Below, piece after piece: positions 21,981 to 33,290 of a stretch of 64,000 nucleotides of DNA. Position 1 is the stretch's first letter. Every line of letters begins with the position of its first letter. Source of the DNA: Endomychus coccineus. Its lineage: Eukaryota > Arthropoda > Insecta > Coleoptera > Endomychidae. The translations under genes were made by a program, and so were the position numbers. The DNA lies in the NCBI GenBank assembly GCA_958510875.1, contig OY294070.1:1798001-1862000 (forward strand). The letters run 5' to 3'. Below the pieces are notes generated by a model. That model made no database searches and was not told the origin of the DNA. It saw only the letters and a program-made list of their open reading frames with translations.

Positions 21981-23119
21981 AATTAAGTTCAGTACGAGAA
22001 AGAAGTTTTGACTGCACTGAAGAAATTTAATTTTATCTGCTTAGAAAAAGGCACTGACGCTTTTTTAAATTTACCTACTTCGAAAAAGACACTTACGTTT
22101 TTAAAACAAACTTTAATTTCTTTGTATGAATGAATGTGGACGCTTGAATTTGGTTACTCAATTATAATATGTTAAAGTTTTATCATAAATTCGTACAACG
22201 CTATATATTTAGATAGTATAACTACTACGATGTAAAAATTAAAAGAATGATAATTTTGAGTTTTCGGTGTTTTCCGGAAAACTATAGGTGCTTTTGATTT
22301 CAGAACCATAAAATAATACTCATTACTCAGCGACGCAATTTTCAACCAAATTTCCAAATTATTCGTTCTTTCAAGTTAAATTCGTATCTACAATCATTAC
22401 TGTACCTTTCCATTACCGTTCCAGTCTCACAAAAAATATCGTTTGTTGCTAAGATTTGGTCGAATTGGCGACAAATTGGTGAATTTTGATTTTTCGGAGG
22501 TTTCCGGAAAACTATAGTCGTTTTTGATTTTTGAACCATAAAATAATACTCTGCGACCATAAAAATATATAATTTGATACGTTGGACGAGCACCCCATAG
22601 GAATATGAAGAAAATACGACGCAATTTTCCACTAATTTTCCAGAATTTTCATTTTTTAATGGTAAACTTTGTACCTACAACCATCACGATACTGTATCAT
22701 TTCGATATGATTCGAGTCCCACAAAAAATATCGTTTGTTGCTAAGATTTGGTCAAATATCCCAGGTTTTCCGGGAAAGAGGGTACATTTTCCATTTTCCG
22801 ATTTCAGATACGGGTTCAGCGGACCTAAAAACCCTCCGATACCAAATTTCAGAACCATTGGGTTAAAAGATTCTGAGATATTCCATTTGTTATATACATT
22901 GTCAAATGAAAATGGTTTTTCCTTGTTTATTAATAGGAAAAGTACTTTATCAGTATTTTTAGTGGATAAAGGGTGATTATTTCTGACTTATAAGTGGTTA
23001 TTGATTGTTGATAATCGATAATTAGTTGTTTCAATTGGGAGATGCCTGAGGTGTTGGAAAAAATTCACTAAAGCGACAACTAAAAATACTTCCCACAAAA
23101 ATCTGGATCAGCTATCGGC

Positions 23120-23540
23120 AAAAACAATTGCGCATCTAGTATTTGAGATATTATCATTTGTTTATAGTTGTCTCTACTATAACTCTATGTATTTATTACA
23201 AGGTGGCCATGTGGTTTTGAAAATCGTTGGAATTTTTGAATTAGTTTGGAGGCGCGTTTGTTATTTCATTCGGATATGGCAGAGGTTTTTCTCTCGGAAA
23301 CTATCAACAATAACGCTTAACTACGTCTTGATTGATCCTAGGTCGAAATTAATTTACAGTTTCCTGGATATTCTCAAGCTGCCGTAACTGTAGTGCGAAA
23401 AACAATTGCATACTATAGCTTCTGACATTTGTTTGTTTTTCATTCTTTCGGTCGAGATTATTTCGTGAAACAAATCATTTGAACAGCAAAACAAATTATT
23501 ATCTGCAGAACTAGATGCGCAATTTATTGCTCAATAACCG
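23120..23540. repeat. Small inverted-repeat element (MITE-like)
   Basis: 'ttgcgcatctagt...atttgttt' at 23128-23165 is answered in reverse complement at 23488-23523 ('aaacaaattattatctgcag', then 'ctagatgcgcaa'). The spacing and lack of coding suggest a nonautonomous element of about 0.4 kb. The ends are not exact. Confidence 0.4.
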
Positions 23541-24169
23541 ATTCGGAATATAACGAAATTCGCCTTTGAACCCATTTTACATCTCGTGTACTGGTTGTTT
23601 GTTCTATAAGTTACAGATAAAATCGTTGAGAATAAACAATGTTCAACATTGGGATTCAAATGTCAAGATCTCAATAAAATATTTGGCACGGTATTCATAA
23701 ATAGTTATTCGCTATAACCTAATTATTGTTGTCAATGTTACCACTGACATAAAACACGTTTTATTGATTGTGTCCAATAATATCTCAAGTAAGATGAAAT
23801 AGTACGCATCAAAAACGCTATTCCAAGGAGCGATGTCGGTGAAATCGAATGAAAAATAACCAAATATCCATTGCTTATAGTTTTTTTACAGACTATTGTT
23901 ATACTATGAAGCAAGCATATATGCATTTTTAACATAATATACGATTATAGAAGCCATTTAAATGCATTCAAGCTCCTCTCTTTATTAGATAATCTTAACC
24001 TAAGAGTGCAAAAATAAACCATATAGAAATCACGTAACGATTCTTTCCAGTGGGATTAAAGTATGTCCTGCAAATACGTATTATTGCTTTTGATAATAAT
24101 AATGATACTACAACTGAACATTCGAAACATTGTCAGGAAAATACTATGACAATTGGTACAAAATAAGAT

Positions 24170-24325
24170 GGAGCTAGTACTAAACTAAATTATGAATCAA
24201 AATGTGCATGTTTAAATACTATTTGGGGATAATAATGTAAATAATGAGTTACCCTCAGCTTTTTCGTTTATACATTTCCATCCCTTCTAAATTATCTAGA
24301 TATTTATCTGTACTGTGTTTTAAAA
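24170..24325 (-). pseudogene. Penelope-like element 3' fragment (inverted copy)
   Basis: The reverse complement matches 24910-25060, the C-terminal coding end of the neighbouring plus-strand Penelope-like fragment ('atatctagataatttagaag', then 'ccccaaatagtatttaaac'). A third copy in the same orientation lies at about 19700-19830. Confidence 0.5.
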
Positions 24326-24329
24326 GTGT

Positions 24330-25065
24330 TGTTATACAACAATGAAGTTGAGGAACTGCAGCAAATTGCGTTGGACAATGGTTCCACAAATCTTTGATCA
24401 ATAATTTAATTTCGAAACAAAGCCAGCAAAATTATAACAACGAAGTTGAGAAACTTCAGTAAATTGCGATGGACAATGGTTAACACAAATCTTTGATCAA
24501 TAATTTAATTTCTAAACAAAAAAAAGAAATTCTAACGTCGCCAACTAACCAAATTACAGCCATTACCTTCAAATACTTTAATAAAATTCAATAATTTCAC
24601 TTATTCTTCAGTAATTAATAAATTCCATAGTTTGTTTTCTAAATTTGCAATACAACCAATTTATAGATGTAAGAACAAACTAAAACACCGCTTAGGTAAC
24701 ACCTTTGATAAAGTTTCCGATTTCCACAAACGCGGGATTTACAAAATTGTGAGTCATGTTCAAAATGATATGTGGGTCAAACTAGCAGGAACATTTTGCC
24801 CATAGAAAGAAAAATAAATAATGGTGAAAAATCAGCGGTAGCCCAACATATTTTGAATACAGGTGATACCATTTCTCAAGAACCTTTATCACTTTTAAAA
24901 CACAGTACAGACAAATATCTAGGTACTTTAGAAGGGATGGGAATGTATAAACGAAAAAGCAATTTTTTTAATTCCGATTTATCTCCAGTTGAGGGTAATC
25001 CTTTGTTTCCATTATTATTCCCAAATAGTATTTAAACACGCACATTTTGATTTATAATTTAGTTT
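24330..25065 (+). pseudogene. Penelope-like retroelement: linker and GIY-YIG endonuclease remnant
   Basis: Two tandem copies of about 104 bp (near 24340 and 24445) each encode a NEVExLQxIAxDNG segment like the region after the RT core in Penelope-like elements. Then LKHRLGNTFDKVSDFHKRGI leads into a CESCSK-like Cys pair and YVGQTSRN, the GIY-YIG endonuclease signature. The frame stays open to the stop at 25035. Upstream RT is absent and several stops interrupt the linker, so it is dead. Confidence 0.65.
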
Positions 25066-26778
25066 ACTCTGATGATGGTCCTCAGCACCTTAATATTATT
25101 TTTAGTGGATAGATGTGATTATTTCTTATTTATAGTGTTATAATATATTCACAGTGTGAAAACTCTTTTATAGTTTATTAGTGGCGAATAGCAAATTTCA
25201 GTTTTCGCCAGTGAATTTGCCTCACAAAAAGAGATTAAGAATGTGACTTCCATTTTTTTGAATCTCCTACAGTTACCGAGTTATCAACATCGAAATTTGC
25301 CCACTGCTTGGCATAAGCATTTCTTACATTAATCAATGACATTAGTATAGATAGGCAACACTCCTTGCATAAAAACTGTTTCTTCAATATCACATGGCAC
25401 AGATTTATTTTCAAAATTCGGGCACTTCGTCAAGACCTGTATTAGGTCAAAGAATAGAATAGGAAACCTATTCTTTTATTCCCAGATAGATGAAAAGGAG
25501 ACTGTTGCGAGTGCATGGTTTGAAACGTTATTTTATCTGACATTTGAAACGAAGAGTGTCGCGTGGTTGCGGCAAGAATTACACTTCGCATTTCGATGTT
25601 ATTCCGAGAGCGCGAAAAAAAATTGTTTCGACTCTTGGCATATAAGCTTTATTTTCGAAATAAGAAGGTCGTGCTCACCAAGATGCCATAAAGTAAATTT
25701 AGAGTGCTTTTAAAAATACCAAAATGTTTACTGCACTCTAAACCAATTAATCGCATAGACTTTTCGAATATTCTCAAATGGAGGATAATCGTAAAAATTT
25801 GAAGGCAAATTAAATTAAATTTTCTCCTCGATTAGTGCCGAATGACGTATTAAATCAAAATAGAAAATAATGTGCCGTTTCCATAGACAAACAACGTGTT
25901 TGCTACATAAAATATTTTGTGAAATTCAATTGAATTGTAGACTATGCAAAAGCTATGATAATACTGTGACATTCTTTAAATCGGTTTGAATGCCATACTT
26001 GATCTATGGTAATGTTTCGACAATGCTTGTAGTTAAAATGCATGCAATTTCCAATAATTACGGCAATTTTCGACAATTTGCTGTAATTATCTGGACTACA
26101 TTTGTGTTGAGTCAACATAATGGTAATTAAATGTTGATTTCGTGCATATAATACTAAATAACAGCAAATTTCATCTTATATAACTATAAACTCTATCAGT
26201 TCATAATAATCTACAGGATCACTAAAATTACATAATTGAATAAATTAAATCGATACCTCGACGATAATATGCCAGCCACAACGGAGAAGAAGCGCATTAT
26301 CATAAAATTAAATATTTCAACATTAACCTGTTTAGTATTTTTTAATTAATGATTTCAAAATAATTATAAACATCAAGTGTAAACATTTGGAAATTTACAA
26401 TAAATTTGATATGGGATTTCATATAAACGTATTTTGAATAAAATCAGTATTTATAATTTTCAGAGATATCCGAAGCCTTGAATTTCTAATATAAACTTAC
26501 AACTAAACTAAAACAGCAGCTATCAGCATTTAAAAATTAATGCGCAATAATTTTTTTTCATAAACATTAACAGATAGAGCAGCTTTCACTGGATAAATAC
26601 TCTTTCAACATATCTTCATAAAAATAAAAGTTTACAATTACAACACTCGTGGGTGAGAATGTGTATTTATGTTTGTTTAAACTATTAAAATAAATCAGTG
26701 AAATTTCAGTCTTTTATTAATCAGCATCGGAATAAGATATTTCAATATTATACATTCAGAATTAGTTGAATCAATGTA
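25066..26778. other. Intergenic DNA, no gene seen
   Basis: AT-rich. It begins with a short echo of the foldback end motif (tttttagtggatagatgtg at about 25099). No coding frame, RNA gene or clear repeat boundary identified. Confidence 0.3.
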
Positions 26779-27589
26779 CGGAAAAATAGGACGGACGAGG
26801 TTCGTAAAAATTTGATAGAGGTTAGCGACCTGGAAAAAATGGTGTCTTATGATAAAAATAATGAGATCCTGAAATTTCTATTACCAATATTGGGTGAAAC
26901 CATCCCTAACCTTCAAAAAACTGTTTTTTGACCTTTTTTTAGGTCAGTTTTGAAGTTTTATTTTTTTTTACCCTTTAGACTTCCGGCTGAGGTTTGAAAT
27001 TGGTACCCTTTTATTGCTGGTATTTAAGGAACCTTCAGTTCAAATTTCGTGACATTCCGTTTACCCCCCCCCCCCCCCTTGAATATATATATAAATACGT
27101 TTTTTGGAGCAAAAATTCAAATCAGGCTATTTTAGCCAAATTGCAACCAAATTGGATCAAATTTGATGAAAAAGTAGGTCGTGGCGGTCACAATAAGTGA
27201 TCCAAATATGGGCTAAAAATATTGAATAGTTTCACTTAAAATTCCAATTTGGCCAATTAGGCCCAAATTTTAAAATGGCTCCCCCTTTGTCGAAAAAGTC
27301 GGAGTAAAGAAAAAGTACTCTACTTAGGCTCAAATTAAAGGTTAAAGATTCATCCATTTCTTGGTTCCTCAAATAGAAACAATAAATGGGTACTAATTTC
27401 AAACCTTAGCCGGAAGTGTAAAGGGTCCAAGAATAATAAAACCTCAAAACGGACCTAAAAAATTAGACATGGTTCCACTCAATATTGGTAATTGAAATTT
27501 TAGGGTCCTATTATTTCTATTATAAGACACCATTTTTTCCAGGTCGCTAATCTCTGTCACATTTTTACGAACCTGGTCCTATTTTTCCG
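26779..27589. mobile_element. Foldback/MITE element with arms of about 250 bp
   Basis: The left arm (26779-27040) and right arm (about 27335-27589) are inverted copies. Examples are 'cggaaaaatagga' against 'tcctatttttccg', 'gacctggaaaaaatggtg' against its complement near 27528-27545, and 'cttccggctgaggtttgaaa' against 'ttcaaaccttagccggaag'. The centre has no transposase. A 15-base poly-C run lies at 27064-27078. A nonautonomous DNA element is inferred; a target duplication was not established. Confidence 0.7.
27064..27078. repeat. Poly-C homopolymer (15 bases)
   Basis: Fifteen consecutive C residues in otherwise AT-rich DNA, near the inner end of the left arm of the foldback element. The length may be subject to sequencing error. 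Confidence 0.8.
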
Positions 27590-27855
27590 ATAGACCACTA
27601 AATATTGAACTATTACTGTTTCATTTGAACATATCATAAATCTTATTTCAAGTTTTACTGCGTATTAAGTTTCGTTAAATTTTATTGAAATATGAGAAGC
27701 AGAAATTAATAGCAGGAAAATTAAAAATTATTAAGAAATTATTAATAAATGGACATAGCTCCCAATAAATTGCAAAAATTGCCAATAAATTCTTCGTGTA
27801 AATAAAAAAATTCAGAAATTCATTTAAATAGAACAGCGATTTAGAAAATAATGTA

Positions 27856-29875
27856 CAGGTTGTCCTCGAACTGCGTGGCCAAAATGAAACCGAAGATTCT
27901 TTGATTCGAAAAAACTTTGATGAGCCTTTTTACTTTTGCCTCAAGTGTCTTGTTTAGCCGATAGAGGGCTTCAAAGTTGCAAAAATAATTTTGTTTTTTC
28001 GGTATAACTTGAGAACGTGATGGAGGACTTTTACAATATTTAGCAGGTGAGTTACTGTCAATAATAGTCGTTTTTGAGAGTGGAGCACAGAGCCTTAAAG
28101 ACCATAGAAATGGCTCAAACTTGAGGATGTAACGGGGAAAGTGTCCAGAACTTTTTTGTGGTCAATGTAATTCACTCGATATTTTTTATGTAGATAGCTT
28201 ATCTAATTTGAAAACTTTTTTTACTCTTAGAAAATTTTGATAAAATCAACGGATTAGCTTGAAAAAATTAATTTTTGACTCTGCAATTTTGGCTTGATTA
28301 AAATACCTTAGTTGCCTCTGCTTTTCTAATGTCATTTTGGCATTTGAAGAATTTATTCTCAAAACTGTCAGTTTTTACTTTGCTTTCCGTACAAATTTTA
28401 TGAAATTATGGCTCAAAATTTCACTAACACTGAAATGGTTAATATCCCGGTAAAACACGAATAATAAAAACAATAGAAATGGGGAAACGATGTGATTATT
28501 TAGGAAAAACAAATGCTAAATTAAAAGAAACAACAAAACCTTTTGGGAAATCGCTAAGGCATCAATTGTTCGAAATGTTGCCCATTTCCTGAATACAAAA
28601 ATTAATTCGTTTCAAGAAATTGGATTGAACTCTGGCTAGTACTTCAGGATCATTCTTCAATAAATCCGCTTCATGATCAATTCGTTGCAACAGTTTCTCT
28701 CGTGTGTTTACTGGAGCTGCATAAACTTTCGACTTCAAAGCGCCCCATAGAAAGAAGTCGCAGGGCGTCAAATCAGGGGAGCGGGCCGGCCAGTTCATTG
28801 GTGCATCGTGTCCTCTACCTATCCAGCGATCTGGATATTCCGCATTCAAATGTCGCCCCACAGCTAATGTGAAATGAGGAGGTGCACCATCATACATAAA
28901 CCAAAGGTCACGACGAATGTGTAAGGGCAAATCTTCCAACAGTTCAGGTAGCCTTTTTTCCAAAAAGATCAAGTGGTTCTCCCCGTTAAATCGATCGGGT
29001 ATAACGGTAGGACCAATAATAAAGTTATCCACAATTCCAACCCAAACATTGATTTTAGTTTGATTCTGAAAATGTGTAACTTCCGTTTCATGAGGATTTT
29101 CATCAGCATAGAAATGTTCATTATGGAGGTTAAAAAGACCACATCTCTTGAAAGTAGCTACGTCCGTGAACAGAATTCTTTTACAAAAATTGGGGTTTGC
29201 GTTTTATCTTTGGACAATAAACCGACAGAAATCTAGCCGATGACCTGGATCCATGGGCAATAAGTCTTGAACTGTTTTAATATGATAGGGATACAACAGT
29301 TCTTCTTTCAGTACATTATGAACTAATGATGTTGAGGCTCCAATACGAAGTCCCAAACGTCGTGTGCTTATCCTAGGTTCAGTTTCAACCGCTTCCAGTA
29401 TCTCTTCTTCGAGCTCTGACGTCCTTCTTGTCCGTCTGCGTTCAGTTTCTCTGCGATTTGGTTCAAATCTGCCAGTTTCGCGAAGTCGCCTCTCGATATT
29501 AGCAAAGGTTTGCCGATTTGGAATTCTGCGGTGCGGAGCCAAAATTGCAGAGACTCAAAAATTAATTTTTTCAAGCTAATCCGTTGATTTTATCAAAATT
29601 TTCTAAGAGTAAAAAAAGTTTTCAAACGGAATAAGCTATCTACGTAAAAAATATAGAGTGAACTACATTAACCACAAAAAAGTTCTGGACACTTTTCCGT
29701 TACATCCTCAAGTTTGAGCCATTTCTATGGTCTCTAAGGCTCTGTGCTCCACTGTCAAAAACGGCTATTATTAACAGTAACTCAGCTGCCAAATATTGTA
29801 AAAAGGCTCATCAAATTTTTTTCGAATCAAAGAATCTTCGGTTTCATTTTGGCCACGCAGTTCGAGGACACCCTG
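27856..29875. mobile_element. Tc1/mariner-superfamily transposon with very long inverted repeats
   Basis: The ends are CAGGTTGTCCTCGAACTGCG and, at the right in reverse complement, CAGGGTGTCCTCGAACTGCG, each flanked by TA, the usual Tc1/mariner target duplication. Inverted similarity runs inward to 'gcaattttggc' on both sides: about 444 bp at left (27856-28301) and about 330 bp at right. The difference is a block of about 110 bp (about 27937-28043) present only at left and bounded by 'tttttac/cttttac'. A frameshifted transposase lies between on the minus strand. Confidence 0.85.
28562..29542 (-). pseudogene. Mariner-type DDE transposase, frameshifted and N-terminally truncated
   Basis: The first frame (29542-29204) encodes a helix-turn-helix-like, Arg-rich part containing RRIPNRQTFANIERRLRETG. 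After about 29205 a one-base frame change moves reading to a second frame (about 29200-28562) that holds the catalytic residues: ILFTDVATF (first Asp), FMYDGAPPHF (second Asp), and RSPDLTPCDFFLWG (third acidic position). By my count about 43 residues separate the second and third Asp if the TPCD aspartate is catalytic. The expected Glu after the first Asp reads Val. No ATG starts the first frame, and the inverted repeat ends exactly where it begins, so the N-terminal start region is missing. Inactive as it stands. Confidence 0.8.
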
Positions 29876-30564
29876 TATATAAAGCACAAATTAAAATTTA
29901 CACGAAAGAATTTAATTGCCATCAAATTTTGCGCAGTCACAGAAAAATTACTAAAATTACTTTCAGTTACATCGTGATTCGTGAAGCATTATAATCGAAA
30001 ATAGTTCGAAATCGGGTTCTATGTTTATTTTCGAATTAAAAAAGTACAAAAGTTGTAAAAGTTGTCATTTTTGCTAGGATAGTAATTTCGTCAGTCTCGA
30101 GACATGTGTTTTAATAAATCTCACTACATTATTTTCATGGCGAAAATATGGTAATACAATTAGGTTACATCGCGCACATCAACGGGTTATAAGCGACGTT
30201 ATAACAATAAAAACCAACAAAAATCAAAGGCCACTAAGATTGATGCAATAACACGCCTACGTGTAGGTCTATTTTTAACATTTTAACATGCGCCGCCCCC
30301 GAACCAAAGACGTACGTACCTTAGGCCCGTCTTAATTCCTACCAAAACAACACCACATCTAAAATTGGCCATCAATAACAACGGATCTGAATCCAATCGA
30401 AAAATATGATTAGATTAATCTACGTTACTTGGAGCACCTGATGGTTCCTGGCTCGTTCCATCCGGAGTGGTCTGCCACGACGAAGTACCGCGGTTGCTGC
30501 ATTCACCAGTCGACGTTTCGGCGACGCCGCCGCTCCGTCCGGGCGGCACGTCGATCCCCTGCCG
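29876..30564. other. Intergenic DNA with rising GC toward 30.5 kb
   Basis: No gene seen up to about 30420. From 30420 to 30565 the DNA is clearly GC-richer and continuous in composition with the small ORF that follows; it is probably that gene's 3' UTR. Confidence 0.35.
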
Positions 30565-30780
30565 TCACTCGGACTCGCCGTCCTGTTTGATCACGTTGTA
30601 ATTGGACTTTTTCGTCTTGAGCATCCTGAGAAAAGAGCCCAGGGCGAAGATGCTCCGTCTGTGCCTTTGGAAAATTTCCGAGTAGAGCGTTTCGCGCAAT
30701 ACTTTCCTGTCGACGTCTCTGGTCGTTTTGTTGGTGGCGGCGGCCGCGGCCGATAACTGTTGAGGAATCTTGCAGTCCAT
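30565..30780 (-). CDS. Small unknown protein, 71 aa
   Basis: ATG to TGA, starting MDCKIPQQLSAAAAATNK and ending KQDGESE. GC content is well above the surrounding DNA and an alternative frame is less protein-like, so coding is plausible. There is an Ala-rich N-terminal stretch, then a basic central part (TLYSEIFQRHRRSIFALGSF, then LRMLKTKKSNYN). No signal peptide, membrane segment or family recognised. It could be the last exon of a longer minus-strand gene, possibly together with the ORF at 31243-31734. No function is proposed. Confidence 0.45.
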   Translation of the reverse strand: MDCKIPQQLSAAAAATNKTTRDVDRKVLRETLYSEIFQRHRRSIFALGSFLRMLKTKKSNYNVIKQDGESE

Positions 30781-31242
30781 TGTTGTATCACCCTGTATTA
30801 CGTTTTTGTCTCTATCGTGGAAAAGTTATCACAGCGATTTGTTTACAGATGCAAGCTCGACTGTTTTGTTTTTTTTTTGAATTACTTGTTTAAGGTACTT
30901 GTTGATGAGCAAAGGCAAGGCAATTCAGGATACGTATAATGTGATTTGCAAGTCGGCAATATGTTGTTATACACAAAATCTTCGAAGGCGTAGTTGCATA
31001 TACTTCTGACAGTCTATTTTTATGGGAGAAATTAAATTGCGATGTTGAAGAACCGAATAAACAAAACACAACAACAAAGTCGGTAAAACAGATAATCCCA
31101 ATTCTCGTCGATACACAAACAAAACACTTCTAGACGCGCGTCAATATTTCTATTTGGTGATCACGTCCCCGCGTTCTGAAGTTTAGCGAGTGACTGAACT
31201 AAACTGTAACGACTAACTAAATTAAATGATCCAGTTCGTACG

Positions 31243-31734
31243 TCAATCTGAACGTTTGTTTACCAACACCTTTAAACGTTCTATGTAAACGTGGGATTCG
31301 CTATAAACCTCGTCGGCATCTACGCAATTTCCATCTTCCACGGAATAGGTGGTTGACAATGACGGACTTCGACCCACTGAACCATTGTTTAGGGAAGCGA
31401 GAAGCCTGCTAAAGTCTTGAATGCGAACGGTATCGCGTATAGTCTTCAATTGTTCACCGTAAACTTTACCGCATCCGCAATCGGCTACTGTTAGCGACAG
31501 AACCCTTCTCGGTTTGACGTCCCGGGCGATTCCCTTTGTTATTGTTGTTGTCGTCGTGGGCGAAACGTCCTGGTATTCCGACGGCGCGGTGATGTCTTCG
31601 ATGTCTGCTAGTTTCACGAAACGGGGAGGGCACTTGACGGGCGAACGACTCACCGGGTTCGCTTGTAGTTTAACGGACACCCCTTCGACGCTGAGGGGCT
31701 TGTGATTTACGTAAATTTTTGGCGATTTTCGCAT
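31243..31734 (-). CDS. Unknown protein, 163 aa
   Basis: Start chosen at the first in-frame ATG (MRKSPKIYVNHKPLSVEG). The frame is open a little further upstream to a TGA but has no other ATG, so an upstream exon is possible. It ends NKRSD-TGA. Composition is mixed and GC-richer than the flanks. It has a Thr run (PTTTTTITKG), a CGCGK motif in the middle and a charged C-terminal end (ESHVYIERLKVL). No domain recognised. It shares strand and composition with the 71-aa ORF about 460 bp downstream, so the two may be exons of one gene. Confidence 0.45.
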   Translation of the reverse strand: MRKSPKIYVNHKPLSVEGVSVKLQANPVSRSPVKCPPRFVKLADIEDITAPSEYQDVSPTTTTTITKGIARDVKPRRVLSLTVADCGCGKVYGEQLKTIRDTVRIQDFSRLLASLNNGSVGRSPSLSTTYSVEDGNCVDADEVYSESHVYIERLKVLVNKRSD

Positions 31735-32545
31735 GTCCAAGCCACGTCCGCAGCATGATACGTTTCGTGTTGTCGACACAATTTGCTCCGCGTCCGAATT
31801 CGGTCACGATATCGTCGCGACGACACTTCCACTTGTGTACGTGTGTTTTGTGTGTACGCTCGTCTTTCGGAGTCGGAAGATCGATACAATCATCTGCTTT
31901 TACTCCGGTAGGTAGATACCGGAACTAGAGGCTTTCCTTTTCTAGTCGTACATTTGGCCAGGTCCGTAATCGTGACGTTGCTGAGGCCGTTCTTAGTCAA
32001 TGGGTCAATTGATCTGCAGTATAGGTTATTTCAATGAGGAACTGTACAGTTCGAGCCTCATCATCAGGAACTCTGAAATTAGTCAGTCGCACGGTCGCAA
32101 AAATTGATTTGAAAATTTGATATGATTAAGTTATATGTTTGTGGGTGCTCTAAAAATGGGAAAAATAGTTAATAAATTCCTGGAGTACCGCTAGAAAAGT
32201 TATGTCCATTTTCTTGCGGAAAAACTGGAAATTTTCTGTTTTTTTCATTTGTTTAAATTAATTTTGAAATGAAGCCTCCAATCAAAAAAACACAAGGGAT
32301 CGAAGTCATAGATAATTTGATTACGCGTCGAATGAACCAAGGTAGAAGTCATTTGAAGGTTATGGACTCGAGATAAGGCCCATTTTGTGATTGTTTACGG
32401 TTTACAACATTTTTTTTAAATAGAAAAAAAGATTGTAAAAATATTTTGTTTGCGTGGAAAGTTGACATTTTTATTCTATTTTTCACTGGATTTTTTTTTT
32501 CGCCAAAACTTGAATTTCGCGAGAAACCGTAAAATTGCGATTGCA
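31735..32545. other. Upstream region of the 163-aa ORF and unique DNA
   Basis: The GC-rich part to about 31930 is likely 5' UTR, upstream exon or promoter of the minus-strand ORF. Beyond it the DNA is AT-rich with no gene seen. Confidence 0.3.
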
Positions 32546-33290
32546 CGATGAAAAATGCATATTTTGACTCGAAACGAAATGCATTTTGTAGATTTTGACA
32601 AATATTACCTACAATAACTATCAAATCACATTTTGCTATTAATGCCGAATTTCCGATACGCGTATTTTGAACTATTGTAGATCAATTTTGCTCTAGTAGA
32701 AGTCTAGATATTCATGTAAACGTGTTTTGGCCTGTAGTGGGTCCAATTTTGGGCCAATCGTGAAAATTATAAATTCAATGAAAATTAGATGACTTTCTTT
32801 ATTTAAATCCAAAAGTGTGACCTCTTAGTCACATAAAAAAGGATAGTTTGCATGATATTTTTTTTTCGTTGACGCGCTCTAGATTTTTTCAATGATGGCT
32901 AGGAGGTAGGAGGTCACACTTTTGGGCTTAGACATAGAAAGTCATCTACTTCCAATGAATTTTGTTTTTTTTACGCTGGGCCCAATACACAGGGGCCCAA
33001 ACACGTTTATATAAATACCTAGACTTCTACTGAAGCAAAATTGATCTACAATAGCTCAAAATACGCGTATTGAAGAATTCTAACAGTAATTTGTTTTTTT
33101 TTTAATATTCTAATCTCAAAATTTCTCCAATTTTCCGAGGTCAAAAGATTTCAAAGTCCCTCCAGAATTCGGCATTTATAACAAGATATGTGATTGGATT
33201 GTTATTTTAGGTAATATTTGTCAAAATCTACAAAATGCGTTTCGTTTTGAGTCAAAATATGCATTTTTCAGCGTTAAATTAAATTTTTCT
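32546..33290. mobile_element. Foldback/MITE element with arms of about 210-300 bp
   Basis: The left arm (32546-32760) and right arm (about 32985-33285) are inverted copies. Shared landmarks are 'gaaaaatgcatattttgact', 'gattttgacaaatattacct', 'atacgcgtattttga' and 'tagaagtctag'. The right arm carries about 90 bp of extra DNA (about 33075-33165). The centre also pairs ('agtgtgacctc' near 32813 against 'gaggtcacact' near 32909). No coding sequence. Confidence 0.7.

Larger units (their letters stand above)
19617..22980. mobile_element. Foldback-type repeat with nested insertions
   Basis: The outer ends are inverted: 'aatcacccttgtccactaa' at 19617 answers 'ttagtggataaagggtgatt' ending near 22978. 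The arms continue as near-identical inverted blocks (19937-20165 against about 22690-22945). The left arm has about 295 bp extra (19641-19935), including a Penelope-like 3' fragment. The right side holds two tandem subrepeats of about 285 bp (starting near 22333 and 22618). A LINE fragment and a hAT remnant lie inside. No transposase of its own is visible. Confidence 0.6.
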
